Below are positions 1 through 8,562 of a stretch of DNA of 64,000 nt, one piece after another. A program made the translations under genes and the position numbers. The notes below the pieces were generated by a model that was not told the origin of the DNA, did no database searches, and worked only from the letters and a program-made list of their open reading frames with translations. This DNA comes from an uncultured Lachnospiraceae bacterium (GTDB taxonomy: Bacteria > Bacillota > Clostridia > Lachnospirales > Lachnospiraceae), in NCBI GenBank assembly GCA_947626775.1, contig CANQTL010000008.1, positions 34,206 through 98,205 on the forward strand, in the 5' to 3' direction. Each line of letters opens with the position of its first letter. Within the stretch, counting starts at the first letter, position 1.

Positions 1-169
1 TCTCTCCGAAAAGGGCAAGCGGGCCTATCTGCACCACCAGGGGTTTCATGAGCGCATGATCGGGGCTGTCCTGGAGGAGCTCACGGAGGAGGAACAGCAG
101 ATTCTCGGCAAGGCGTTGACGAAACTCAATCTTTTCTTTCGGAAGACAGGATCCGGGACAATGTGCTGA
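1..169 (+). CDS. MarR-family regulator, C-terminal fragment (5' end outside window)
   Basis: Reading from base 2, an open frame runs to TGA at 167-169. The peptide has the pattern LSEKGKRAYLHHQGFHERMI followed by an acidic helix (LEELTEEEQQILGKALTKL). This matches the wing end and C-terminal dimerisation helix of MarR-type winged-helix repressors. The DNA-binding part lies outside the window. The 3' end overlaps the convergent DUF885 gene by 44 bp. The family call rests on the tail only. Confidence 0.6.
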   Translation, partial: LSEKGKRAYLHHQGFHERMIGAVLEELTEEEQQILGKALTKLNLFFRKTGSGTMC

Positions 170-1997
170 AATCCGCGGGGCCGTTTTCCAGAAGAAAACT
201 GTGAAAGAAATACAGGAAATCAGGATCTGTTTCCGGATTGCCGCTTGGGGCGGCGGATGTCGGGGCGCTGTCGCGCCAGATATCCGCCGCCTGTTTTTGA
301 AGTTCCATAATTTCGAGATAGCCGAGATAGTATTTCGGATAATTGCAGGGTTCCTGCGCGATGTAGTCGTAAATGGCGTCCGCTGTGTCCGTGTCCGCCC
401 GGCCGAGAGACGCGAGCATCCGCCGGACGTCCTCTCTGTCGGCGCCGTCGTAGTGGACAGCGATGTCCAGCAGGGAGCAGAGGCACAGCTGTATCTGTCT
501 GTCCAGACGGCAGGCCGCGCAGCAGGCCGCGGCGTCCGGATGGACGCCTTCCGCCAGGCGGGCGGCGTATCGGTAGGAAGACAGTTCCGCATACAGCGCC
601 CAGCCCTCTACGAAACCGCCGTAGTACAGGACGCCGCGCAGGGGCGTGACGCCTGTCTGGGTCCAGTAGCGCTGGCAGTATACGGTCTGATAGAGGTGCC
701 CGGGATACCCCTCGTGGGCCAGGGTCGTGAAGAGCGAGATGTCGTCCGCCGTGTCGCGGGCGTTGATGTAGATCGTGTTGTCGCGCGCGTTGTCGATGGG
801 CGGCGTCATATAGAAGGCCGGCGCGCTGTAAGCCTCCAGGCTGTCGTCCACGTATTTTACCGTACAGCCGATCGGGTTTCCGGCTTCGTCCGCCGGGATC
901 GACGGATATGCGCCGGTCATGTCCGCCCGGAGCCGGTTCAGGATTTCGGCGGGCGGCATCTCTGGCAGCAGGGCACTGTCGGAGGCGAGCGCCTCCTGCA
1001 GGGCCGTGTTGCCCTGCAGCAGCTTTCGCAGAGCCGCGTAGTTCGCCGCCAGATCGCTGTACAGGAGCCGTTTGATCTCTACGACGTCCCGGGAAGAACC
1101 GGTCTGGAGACGCAGCAGCGCCCGGTAGTATTCCCTGCCGCCCGCATAGCGCACCAGCCCGCGGGAGTCCCGCCCGCTTCCCGCAAGGAGCGTGAGTTCG
1201 TCGGCGAGACGGTCGTAGGCGGGCGCGACCACGGTGGAGAGCAGCCTGTCGTTTTCCGCCTGCCAGGCAAGCGCGTCGGACTCGGTCGCCGCGCCCTGCG
1301 CAACCAGTTGATCAAGCCGGTCCGCGAAAGTGGCTTCCAGAAAATGAGCGCCGCTCTCCAGTTCGCCGCGGTCCATGAGGGCCGCGCACTGGCGGATGAC
1401 TTCGCCGGCGGCGTCGTCGGACATGAAGAGGCCGGCCTGCGCTTTTTCGCGCTCATACACGGCCAGCCCGTCGAGATAGCCGGGGATCTGTTCCAGGATA
1501 TTCAGATACAGCGAGACGTCGTCGGCTGTGTCCAGTCGGTATTCCGCCAGCAGGACCGGCAGCTCGGCCACCGCGCCGGAAGAAGGGGACAGCGGCTCGG
1601 AGAAATAGGGATGGGCGGCGACGGGGCGCAGCGCCTCCGTGTAGGAATTCAGCAGCTCGTACAGGCGGCGGTTGTTTTCCGAGAGCTTTTCGGGATCGAA
1701 CCGATGCAGCTGTTCCGCCAGCAGGGACAGCGCATACGCGTCGTCTGCCGCGCTGCCCGCCCGGTAGACCGGAAGGGACAGAGAGGCCTCGTCGGTGTGC
1801 CAGGCGGCCGCGTCGTCGATTGTGTAGTGGAATTGGATCGGGTTGGCCCGAACCTCCTGCAGCAAAAAATGTTCCGCGAATGCCTCAAATTCTTTGTCGG
1901 TATGAAGATTGCCATAGCACAGCAACGTCGCCGCGCTGAGAGCCGTGAGGAGAACCAGGGTGATCAGCCATTGTCTGACAGACAGAAAACGTTTCAA
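126..1997 (-). CDS. DUF885 family putative zinc metallohydrolase, membrane-anchored or secreted
   Basis: A 623-residue protein. Residues about 8-30 form a hydrophobic N-terminal segment after a basic start (signal anchor or signal peptide), so the body is probably extracytoplasmic. Around residue 428 it carries HEGYPGH inside TLAHEGYPGHLYQ, the HExxPGH metal-binding signature of the DUF885 family; members are thought to be metallopeptidases, but the substrate is generally unknown. The start is TTG at 1997: an in-frame stop lies a few codons upstream, no ATG is available, and GGCAGG stands about 8 nt before it. The next gene on the same strand, a diguanylate cyclase, lies about 95 bp upstream. 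Family assignment is firm; function is not. Confidence 0.85.
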   Translation of the reverse strand: MKRFLSVRQWLITLVLLTALSAATLLCYGNLHTDKEFEAFAEHFLLQEVRANPIQFHYTIDDAAAWHTDEASLSLPVYRAGSAADDAYALSLLAEQLHRFDPEKLSENNRRLYELLNSYTEALRPVAAHPYFSEPLSPSSGAVAELPVLLAEYRLDTADDVSLYLNILEQIPGYLDGLAVYEREKAQAGLFMSDDAAGEVIRQCAALMDRGELESGAHFLEATFADRLDQLVAQGAATESDALAWQAENDRLLSTVVAPAYDRLADELTLLAGSGRDSRGLVRYAGGREYYRALLRLQTGSSRDVVEIKRLLYSDLAANYAALRKLLQGNTALQEALASDSALLPEMPPAEILNRLRADMTGAYPSIPADEAGNPIGCTVKYVDDSLEAYSAPAFYMTPPIDNARDNTIYINARDTADDISLFTTLAHEGYPGHLYQTVYCQRYWTQTGVTPLRGVLYYGGFVEGWALYAELSSYRYAARLAEGVHPDAAACCAACRLDRQIQLCLCSLLDIAVHYDGADREDVRRMLASLGRADTDTADAIYDYIAQEPCNYPKYYLGYLEIMELQKQAADIWRDSAPTSAAPSGNPETDPDFLYFFHSFLLENGPADFSTLSRILSSERKD

Positions 1998-2092
1998 GAG
2001 AATAACCTGCCGGATGGATTTGTAATCAGTATATGTGCGGCGTCATGGAATCATGAGTGCCTGAACGCGGATCATGCGCGGCAGAGAAAGCG

Positions 2093-3205
2093 TCAGAAGA
2101 CAATCCGGTCGCGGCCGCTCTCCTTGCCGAGGTACAGCTTGTCGTCCGCCTCTCTCAGGAGCGTCGTGATGTCGCTGTGGAAGTCGTATTCCACCAGCCC
2201 GAATGTCAGTGATATGGAGAATTCGGCGCTGCCGCCGTCGAAGACGATGGATTTGATTCTGCGCCGGAGCGACTCCAGCGCGATGTTGGCCTCGTCGCCG
2301 TTGGACTGCGGGAAGATCAGCAGAAATTCCTCTCCGCCCCAGCGGGAGACGAAACACTCGGCAGGCAGTCCCACGCGGAAGGTCTCGGCAATTTTCTTCA
2401 GGACGACGTCGCCGACGTTGTGCCCGTAGGTGTCGTTTACTTTTTTGAAAAAGTCGATGTCGCACAGGCAGATGCTGATCTGATTTTGCGCGTTTTTCAG
2501 AAGATCTTCCAGATACTCCATCGTGCTGCGCCGATTGTTTAGACCCGTCAGCGGATCGATGCTCGCCTGTCTCTTCAGCTGTTCGTTGTACTCGATCAGC
2601 TTGCCCTCCAGAGCCTGCGTGTCCGTGCTGAAGTAGTAGCATAGCAGCGAGAGCGACCAGAAGATGGCTACCGAGTTGAGCGTCTGGAAAGCGGTGTTGA
2701 TCTCAGCCGTGACGCTGAGGTCGGGACTGTAATTCTGACAGTGGAAGTACAGGTGCATGCGCAGCGCCAGAAGCGCCAGGACATAGAGACATTTTGCGGT
2801 TTCGTGCCGGTATCTTGCGAAAAAGCAAAAGACGATCAGCACGAAGATATAAGTCTGCACGCCGATGCCCCAGCCGAACATATAGACGTTGGCGACCAGC
2901 CAGACCAGTATGGCGGCATTCAGAATACAGTAGGAGGCGAACGTGTGCTGGCGGTACGACATGATGAAGATGGCCAGAAACGCGATGATGCACAGCTGGC
3001 AGAAGATCATGCCGCCCGTGTGGCTGATGAGCAGAAACAGGACGCCGCTGATCAGAGAGTACGCGATCATGGTGAGCGTGAGCATCCTGACAACCACAAT
3101 CAGCTTGGCGGATTCATTGCGGTCGCCGGTGTCCTTGCAGATCAGATCATAAAATTTTTGAAAGATATTGCTGCCGTTCATTGTTCTGGGGACGTCCTCT
3201 TTCAT
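2093..3205 (-). CDS. Diguanylate cyclase, multi-TM sensor plus GGDEF
   Basis: A 370-residue protein. About six hydrophobic helices span residues 35-200, a MASE-like membrane sensor. A GGDEF domain follows, opening with DPLTGLNNRRS near residue 215 and carrying the active site as SRWGGEEFLL near residue 288. GGDEF enzymes condense two GTP into c-di-GMP. The usual RxxD inhibitory site before the active site is absent (the aspartate position is Cys in ECFVSRWGG), so product inhibition through an I-site is not expected. A good promoter lies just upstream at 3233-3261. ATG 3205 has a poor ribosome site; an internal ATG at MNGSN follows a GAGG, so the start is uncertain by nine codons. Confidence 0.92.
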   Translation of the reverse strand: MKEDVPRTMNGSNIFQKFYDLICKDTGDRNESAKLIVVVRMLTLTMIAYSLISGVLFLLISHTGGMIFCQLCIIAFLAIFIMSYRQHTFASYCILNAAILVWLVANVYMFGWGIGVQTYIFVLIVFCFFARYRHETAKCLYVLALLALRMHLYFHCQNYSPDLSVTAEINTAFQTLNSVAIFWSLSLLCYYFSTDTQALEGKLIEYNEQLKRQASIDPLTGLNNRRSTMEYLEDLLKNAQNQISICLCDIDFFKKVNDTYGHNVGDVVLKKIAETFRVGLPAECFVSRWGGEEFLLIFPQSNGDEANIALESLRRRIKSIVFDGGSAEFSISLTFGLVEYDFHSDITTLLREADDKLYLGKESGRDRIVF

Positions 3206-3232
3206 ATTCTGCGAATATATACGATCCTATAT

Positions 3233-3261
3233 ATCATACACTATATTTATGATTTGCGCAA
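3233..3261 (-). promoter_or_regulatory. Promoter of the diguanylate cyclase gene
   Basis: On the minus strand, TTGCGC (3261-3256) and TATGAT (3238-3233) are separated by exactly 17 bp, about 30 bp before the ATG at 3205. The region between the two divergent genes (3206-3534) is strongly AT-rich and otherwise holds only the promoter at 3439-3467. Confidence 0.6.
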
Positions 3262-3438
3262 ATTATGAGAGTGCGGTAAAACGCATCGTTGTATTCCGGA
3301 AAACGCAATGGGGAGATATTATTCCTACATATTTTACAAATTTTACAAAGCGAAATCAAAAAAACCGTCAATTTACACAAAAAGCAGGGACCGATTTTAT
3401 AAAATATTTTAGAAAAAGAAAAATGGGATGAAATTACA

Positions 3439-3467
3439 TTGACGGAATCGAATTATCTTGATAAAAT
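3439..3467 (+). promoter_or_regulatory. Promoter of the pentose transport operon
   Basis: TTGACG (3439-3444), a 17-bp spacer and TAAAAT (3462-3467) form a near-consensus sigma-A promoter. About 60 nt of leader and a strong GGGAGG (3521-3526) follow before the ATG at 3535. I saw no convincing catabolite-responsive or AraR-type operator. Confidence 0.7.
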
Positions 3468-3534
3468 GTTAGCGCGAGGGATTTTGGGTCCCGAGTGACT
3501 TCATAATTCTAATTCATTAAGGGAGGAAAAAGGT

Positions 3535-4626
3535 ATGAAGAAGAAATTGGCACTTATGATGGTTGCCGCTATGACGATGGCTTCCGTAGTAGGCTGCGGC
3601 GGCGGTTCTAACGACGCGGCTCCTGCGGCTGCCGACACGGAGACGGAAGCTCCTGCGGATACGGCTGCCGACACAGAGGCGGAGGCTCCTGCAGACACGG
3701 CTGCTGCCGATACAGAGGCAGAGGCAGAGGCTCCTGCGGCGTCCGGCGAGTTGATCAAGGTCGGCATCATCAATAACGACCCCAACGAGTCCGGTTACCG
3801 TACGGCGAACGACGCGGATCTGAAGGCAACCTTCTGCGAGGAGAACGGCTATGAGGCGTCCTTCGCATACAGCCTGAAGAATGAGGAGCAGATCAACTCC
3901 GCACAGCAGTTTATCCAGGACGGCGTAGATTATCTGCTTCTGTCCGCAGCGGATACGTCCGGCTGGGATTCCGTACTGCAGGATGCGCAGGCTAACGGCG
4001 TAAAGGTTATCCTGTTCGACCGTACCATCGACGCTGATCCGAGCCTGTATGAGGCTTCTATCGTATCCGATATGAGAGCCGAGGGCGACAAGGCGGTTGA
4101 GTGGCTGAAGAGCCAGAACCTTGACGAGTACAATATCATCCACATCCAGGGCGTTATGGGTTCCGCAGCGCAGATCGGCCGTTCCGATGCGCTTACCGAG
4201 ACGGCAGCGGATGAGGGCTGGAACATTATTGTGAGCCAGACCGCTAACTGGAACGCTGAGGAAGCACAGCAGATCGTACAGTCCGTAATCGACTCCGGCG
4301 AGTCTTTCAACGTAATCTATGCTGAGAACGACAACATGGCACAGGGCGCGGTAGCGGCTCTGGATGCTGCCGGCATTACGCACGGCGTAGACGGCGACGT
4401 GAAGATCCTCGGTTTCGATACCAACAAGTTCGCTCTGGAAGAGCTGCTTGCAGGCAACTGGAACTACGATGGACAGTGCAACCCGTTCCAGTCTTCCTAC
4501 ATCGACGAGATCATCAAGACGCTTGAGAGCGGCGGCACGATCTCCGAGAAGACCATCATCATGGACGAGATGGGCTTCGACGCAGAGACCATCACGCAGG
4601 AGGATGTTGACACCTACGGTATCTAA
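3535..4626 (+). CDS. Sugar-binding lipoprotein of a pentose/furanose ABC importer (YtfQ-like)
   Basis: A 363-residue lipoprotein. The signal peptide ends in a lipobox at VVGC, so it is anchored to the outer face of the membrane. A low-complexity acidic linker follows (residues about 24-70), built from repeated ADTEAEAP/ADTA units. The body is a periplasmic-binding-protein-like class I fold (IKVGIINNDPNESGYRTAN, then VDYLLLSAAD, IYAENDNMAQGAVAAL and VKILGFDTN), typical of the RbsB/YtfQ group. It is first in an operon with an ATPase and two permeases, and araA/araD lie downstream. The ligand is therefore probably L-arabinose, perhaps in furanose form as the galactofuranose-type relatives suggest; that is inference. 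Confidence 0.88.
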   Translation: MKKKLALMMVAAMTMASVVGCGGGSNDAAPAAADTETEAPADTAADTEAEAPADTAAADTEAEAEAPAASGELIKVGIINNDPNESGYRTANDADLKATFCEENGYEASFAYSLKNEEQINSAQQFIQDGVDYLLLSAADTSGWDSVLQDAQANGVKVILFDRTIDADPSLYEASIVSDMRAEGDKAVEWLKSQNLDEYNIIHIQGVMGSAAQIGRSDALTETAADEGWNIIVSQTANWNAEEAQQIVQSVIDSGESFNVIYAENDNMAQGAVAALDAAGITHGVDGDVKILGFDTNKFALEELLAGNWNYDGQCNPFQSSYIDEIIKTLESGGTISEKTIIMDEMGFDAETITQEDVDTYGI

Positions 4627-4661
4627 CAGATCATCGCAGATCGACATCGAGTGAAAGAGTA

Positions 4662-4716
4662 AATAATAAGCGTAGCGCAGATATGGAAGATTTATGCTGC
4701 GCTGCGCTTTATTATT
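4662..4716 (+). promoter_or_regulatory. Intercistronic stem-loop between binding protein and ATPase
   Basis: The arm 4662-4680 (AATAATAAGCGTAGCGCAG) is nearly complementary to 4697-4716 across a 16-nt loop. It sits just after the binding-protein stop codon. Such hairpins commonly protect or attenuate the message so that the binding protein outnumbers the ATPase and permeases. It also covers the ATG at 4694, which argues that translation of the next gene starts downstream of it. Confidence 0.6.
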
Positions 4717-4747
4717 ATTGACAGAAAATCAGGAGGTGAATGAAGGG

Positions 4748-6268
4748 GTGAGTGAAAACGTTGTATTGAAGATGCGCAACATTCACAAGCGTTTCCCCGG
4801 CGTGTACGCCCTGCAGGGAGTAGATCTCACGCTGCGAAAGGGCGAGATCCATGCGCTGATGGGGGAAAACGGCGCGGGAAAGTCAACCTTGATCAAGGTG
4901 TTGACGGGGGTTTATACCAAGGACGAGGGAGAGATCAGCATCGACGATCAGGTCGTAGCGATCCATTCTCCGCAGCAGGCGCAGAATGCGGGCATCAGTA
5001 CCGTGTATCAGGAGATCACGCTCTGCCCGAACCTGTCGGTTGCCGAGAACATGTACATAGGACGGACCGCAGGGATCGGACAGAATTGGAAGAAAGTCAA
5101 CGCGGATGCGGAGAAGATCCTGCAGTCGCTCGACATTCCGGCCAAGGCGACGCAGCAGCTCTCGAGCTGTTCCATCGCGGTACAGCAGATGGTCGCCATC
5201 GCCCGGGCGGTGGACATGGACTGTAAGGTTTTGATTCTGGATGAGCCGACGTCTTCCCTGGACGAACAGGAGGTCGCGAAACTGTTTAAGCTGATGCGCG
5301 ACCTGAAGGCGAGAGGAGTCGGCATTATCTTCGTAACGCATTTCCTCGACCAGGTGTATGAGGTGTGCGACCGGATCACGGTTATGCGGGACGGTCAGCT
5401 GGTCGGCGAGTATGTGATCGAAGATCTTCCGAGAGTGCAGCTTGTCTCCAAGATGCTCGGCAAGGAGCTCGACGATATGGGCGACATCAGCAGCGAGTAT
5501 CAGACTTACGAGCACAAGGAAGGCGAAGCGCCGGTATTCGAGGCGGAGGGTCTTGCCAGCGACTCCGGCATCAAGCCTTTTGATTTCCATATCAACAAGG
5601 GCGAGGTCAACGGGTTCACCGGCCTGCTGGGTTCGGGGCGCAGCGAGTGCGTGCGCGCGATCTTCGGCGCGGACAGGGTGACGCGCGGTTCCGTCAAGAT
5701 GAACGGCAAGCCCGTGAAGATTTCGAAGCCCATCGACGCGATGCGTCACGGTATCGCCTATCTGCCGGAAGACCGCAAGGTGGACGGCATCGTCGGCGAT
5801 CTGTCGGTGCGGGATAATTTGATCCTCGCAGCGCAGGTGTTGAAAGGATTCCTGAAGCCTTTCTCCAAGGCGGAAGCCAATAAATTTGCGGACGAGTACA
5901 TCAAGCTGCTGAGCATTAAGACGGCCTCTGCGGATACGCCGATCAAGTCTCTCTCGGGCGGCAACCAGCAGAAAGTCATCGTGGCCAGATGGCTGCTCGC
6001 CCATCCCGAATATCTGATCCTCGACGAGCCTACGAGAGGTATCGACGTCGGCACGAAGACGGATATTCAGAAGCTGGTGCTGAAGCTCGCATCGGAAGGC
6101 ATGAGCATTACGTTCATCTCCTCCGAGCTGGATGAGATGTTAAGGACCTGCTCGCGTCTGGTAGTTATGCGCGACCTGCACGTGGTCGGCGAGCTGACGG
6201 GAGCGGATATGAATCAGAGTAAAGTCATGAGTACAATCGCAGGAGGTGAGAAGAAGAATGCAGAATAA
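4748..6268 (+). CDS. Sugar ABC transporter ATPase, two nucleotide-binding domains (MglA/XylG/YtfR-like)
   Basis: A 506-residue duplicated ATPase. The first domain has a complete Walker A (GENGAGKST), a C-loop region (QLSSCSIAVQQMVAIARA) and Walker B (VLILDEPTSSLD). The second has the degenerate P-loop GLLGSGRSE usual for this family, LSGGNQQKV and LILDEPTRGID. It powers the two permeases that follow. I chose GTG 4748 because AGGAGG (4731-4736) precedes it. An in-frame ATG at 4694 would lie inside the upstream hairpin, and GTG 4736 overlaps the ribosome site. Its end overlaps the next gene by 11 bp. Confidence 0.92.
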   Translation: MSENVVLKMRNIHKRFPGVYALQGVDLTLRKGEIHALMGENGAGKSTLIKVLTGVYTKDEGEISIDDQVVAIHSPQQAQNAGISTVYQEITLCPNLSVAENMYIGRTAGIGQNWKKVNADAEKILQSLDIPAKATQQLSSCSIAVQQMVAIARAVDMDCKVLILDEPTSSLDEQEVAKLFKLMRDLKARGVGIIFVTHFLDQVYEVCDRITVMRDGQLVGEYVIEDLPRVQLVSKMLGKELDDMGDISSEYQTYEHKEGEAPVFEAEGLASDSGIKPFDFHINKGEVNGFTGLLGSGRSECVRAIFGADRVTRGSVKMNGKPVKISKPIDAMRHGIAYLPEDRKVDGIVGDLSVRDNLILAAQVLKGFLKPFSKAEANKFADEYIKLLSIKTASADTPIKSLSGGNQQKVIVARWLLAHPEYLILDEPTRGIDVGTKTDIQKLVLKLASEGMSITFISSELDEMLRTCSRLVVMRDLHVVGELTGADMNQSKVMSTIAGGEKKNAE

Positions 6269-7340
6269 GAGTAAATCAGGCATAGGAGCTTTTTTTAGCC
6301 GATTGGTGAGGCAGCAGTACTTTATTCCTTTGACAGCATTGGTTCTGCTCGCCCTGTTCAACCTGATCGCTGATCCGGCTTTCTTTAAAATCTCAATAAC
6401 CACGAACAGCGCCGGCAACGCGGTGCTGGCGGGAACGCCGATCACGATTCTGGACTACGGTTCGGAGCTGGCGATCTTGGCCATCGGTATGACGCTGGTC
6501 ACGGCGGCTTCCAAGGGACAGGATATCAGTGTGGGCGCGGCGGTCGCGATCGCGGGCAGTTTCATCCTGCGGATGCTGTGCGGCGGCGACAGCTCTTCCA
6601 GTACGCTGCATATGCCGATTATCTGCGCGTTCCTGCTGGGCTGCGTGGTAGCGATGCTGTTCGGCGCCTTCAACGGCGTGCTGGTGGCGTTCTTTAAGAT
6701 ACAGCCGATGATCGCGACGCTGATTCTGTATACGGCGGGCCGTTCCATCGCGGCGTGGTTCAACAACAACGAGCTGCCGATCATCAAGGACGCGACGTTT
6801 TCCTATATCGGCGGTTTCATTCCGGGAGTTCCGATCCCGACGCCGTTCTTTATCGCGGTTATCTGCGTGATTGTGATTACGCTGGTACTGAAATTTACCA
6901 ACCTGAGACTGTACACCGAGGCGGTGGGCATCAATGAGAACTCCGCGCGCCTGAACGGTCTGAATCCCGCGGCGATCAAGATTCTGTCCTTTGTGATTCT
7001 GGGCCTGTGCGTGGCGGTGGTAGGTCTGATCAAGGTGAGCCGCGTGTCTTCCATCAACTACTCGGTTATCGCCAAGGATATCGAGATGGACGCGATCCTC
7101 GCGGTTGCGCTGGGCGGCAATTCTCTGAGCGGCGGCAAGTTCAATATGGCGACGTCCATCATGGGCGCGTATATCATTCAGTTCCTGACGCAGACCCTGT
7201 ACAAGTACAAGGTGCCTTCCGAAGCGCTTCCGGCGTACAAGGCGGTCGTCGTGATCCTGCTGGTTGTCATGAGCGCGCCGACAGTGAGAGAGTACTTCTC
7301 CAATCTGATGAAGAAAATGAAAGTAAAGGAGGCCGCTTAG
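6258..7340 (+). CDS. Sugar ABC transporter permease 1 (YtfT/RbsC-like)
   Basis: A 360-residue integral membrane protein with about nine to ten hydrophobic helices and the RbsC-family landmarks SKGQDISVGAAVAIAG near the N-terminus, GAFNGVLVAFFKIQPMIATL, and ALGGNSLSGGKFN toward the C-terminus. It forms half of the membrane channel. Start ATG 6258 lies 11 nt after AGGAGG (6241-6246); an in-frame GTG at 6246 overlaps that site and is less likely. Only one base separates its stop from the next permease start. Confidence 0.9.
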   Translation: MQNKSKSGIGAFFSRLVRQQYFIPLTALVLLALFNLIADPAFFKISITTNSAGNAVLAGTPITILDYGSELAILAIGMTLVTAASKGQDISVGAAVAIAGSFILRMLCGGDSSSSTLHMPIICAFLLGCVVAMLFGAFNGVLVAFFKIQPMIATLILYTAGRSIAAWFNNNELPIIKDATFSYIGGFIPGVPIPTPFFIAVICVIVITLVLKFTNLRLYTEAVGINENSARLNGLNPAAIKILSFVILGLCVAVVGLIKVSRVSSINYSVIAKDIEMDAILAVALGGNSLSGGKFNMATSIMGAYIIQFLTQTLYKYKVPSEALPAYKAVVVILLVVMSAPTVREYFSNLMKKMKVKEAA

Positions 7341-7341
7341 T

Positions 7342-8388
7342 ATGTCGAAAAATAATTCTTCCGCACAGTCCGGCGGGCTGCGCGGCAAACTGAACAATAT
7401 GACGGATACTAACATGCTCCTTACGATCACGATCATAGCGTTCTTCCTGATGTACATAGGAGCGATGATCTTCTTAAAGGGCGGTTTCCTGCGGACGCAG
7501 ACTTTCTTTAATATTCTGAACGCCAATGCGGCGCTGATTGTCTTATCCTGCGGTCTGAGCCTTGTCATGATCACGGGGAGTATCGATATCTCGGTGGGCG
7601 GCGTTACGGCGTTAATTACAATGTGCTGCGCGGTGTACCTGGACAATATGGGCGGCAATGTGGCCGTCTCGGTTCTGATCGCGCTGGCGATCGGCCTGGC
7701 GTTCGGCGCTTTTCAGGGCGCGCTCGTGGCGTTCCTCGACATTCAGCCCTTTATCGTAACTCTGGCGGGCATGTTCTTCGCCAAGGGCATGACGACGATC
7801 GTCAATTCGAATCCGTTCAACGTGTCGAACGAGAGTTTTACGGCGCTCAAGAATACCCGCATCACGGTGCCCGGCATGGGTTTTGTCAACGCGAAGGGGA
7901 TCTATGTGGACGCCTATGTGGAGATCGGCGTGATCGTGGCGCTCCTGGTGGTAATCGTTATGTTCTGTATGCTCAGATGGACGAAACTGGGCCGCGCGTT
8001 CTATGCGGTCGGCGGCAATGTGCAGAGCGCGCTGATGCTGGGTATCAACGTAAAGAAGACGAAGTTTCTCGCACATCTGCTCTGCGGCCTGCTGTCGGGC
8101 ATCGGCGGCTACGTGTATTTCCTGCATTCCGGCAACGGCGCCGTGACCAACGCGGCGGGCGCGGAGATGAACGCGATCGCCTCCTCCATCATCGGCGGCA
8201 CGATGCTGACGGGCGGCGTCGGCAATATCATCGGTACTTTCTTCGGCGTGCTGTCCTTCAGCACGATTCAGAACATCGTGACGTCCGCCGGCCTGGACGA
8301 GGCGTGGTGGACGGGTATCACCAAGGCGGTCATCCTCTGCCTGTTCCTGGTGATCCAGAGTATCGTGATGTCGCGTAAGAAAAAATAA
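7342..8388 (+). CDS. Sugar ABC transporter permease 2 (YjfF/RbsC-like)
   Basis: A 348-residue integral membrane protein homologous in pattern to permease 1 (MITGSIDISVGGVTALITM, GAFQGALVAFLDIQPFIVTLAGMFFAKG, IIGGTMLTGGVGN). Two different permeases behind one ATPase and a YtfQ-like binding protein is the layout of the YtfQRT-YjfF furanose importers. The C-terminus is lysine-rich and cytoplasmic. A stem-loop terminator follows, and araA has its own weak promoter. Confidence 0.9.
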   Translation: MSKNNSSAQSGGLRGKLNNMTDTNMLLTITIIAFFLMYIGAMIFLKGGFLRTQTFFNILNANAALIVLSCGLSLVMITGSIDISVGGVTALITMCCAVYLDNMGGNVAVSVLIALAIGLAFGAFQGALVAFLDIQPFIVTLAGMFFAKGMTTIVNSNPFNVSNESFTALKNTRITVPGMGFVNAKGIYVDAYVEIGVIVALLVVIVMFCMLRWTKLGRAFYAVGGNVQSALMLGINVKKTKFLAHLLCGLLSGIGGYVYFLHSGNGAVTNAAGAEMNAIASSIIGGTMLTGGVGNIIGTFFGVLSFSTIQNIVTSAGLDEAWWTGITKAVILCLFLVIQSIVMSRKKK

Positions 8389-8401
8389 CAACAGATAGAC
8401 C

Positions 8402-8455
8402 AAAAGCGGGCTGTGATACCGGGATTTTTGTCGGTGTGGCAGCCCCGCGCTTTTT
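8402..8455 (+). terminator. Imperfect terminator after the transport genes
   Basis: AAAGCGGGCTG (from 8403) pairs with bulges to CAGCCCCGCGCTTT (from 8440), followed by five T residues. The bulges suggest partial read-through into araA. Confidence 0.55.
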
Positions 8456-8515
8456 ATGGCGGTAAATTTTTTCATTTTTTTGCAATAGAGGCTTTCTATT
8501 GTGTTTATATTCATG

Positions 8516-8521
8516 TATAAT
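8516..8521 (+). promoter_or_regulatory. Candidate -10 element before araA
   Basis: A perfect TATAAT lies about 40 bp upstream of the araA ATG in an AT-rich stretch. At 17 bp upstream the sequence is only TTTCTA, a weak -35, so this promoter may need an activator or the genes may depend on read-through. Confidence 0.4.
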
Positions 8522-8562
8522 ATTTTAGTAAGAGATAAAATATATCATGATCGGAGGTTACT

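Noticed and set aside
3596..3745. Short repeats in the lipoprotein linker as a possible CRISPR-like or mobile repeat
   Set aside because: They are codon-level repeats encoding an acidic ADTEAEAP linker within an open frame. No CRISPR array was found anywhere in the window.
4749..4764. TGAAAACGTTGTAT resembling a catabolite-responsive element
   Set aside because: The right half lacks the required CA and the site lies in the first codons of the ATPase gene with no promoter near; treated as chance.
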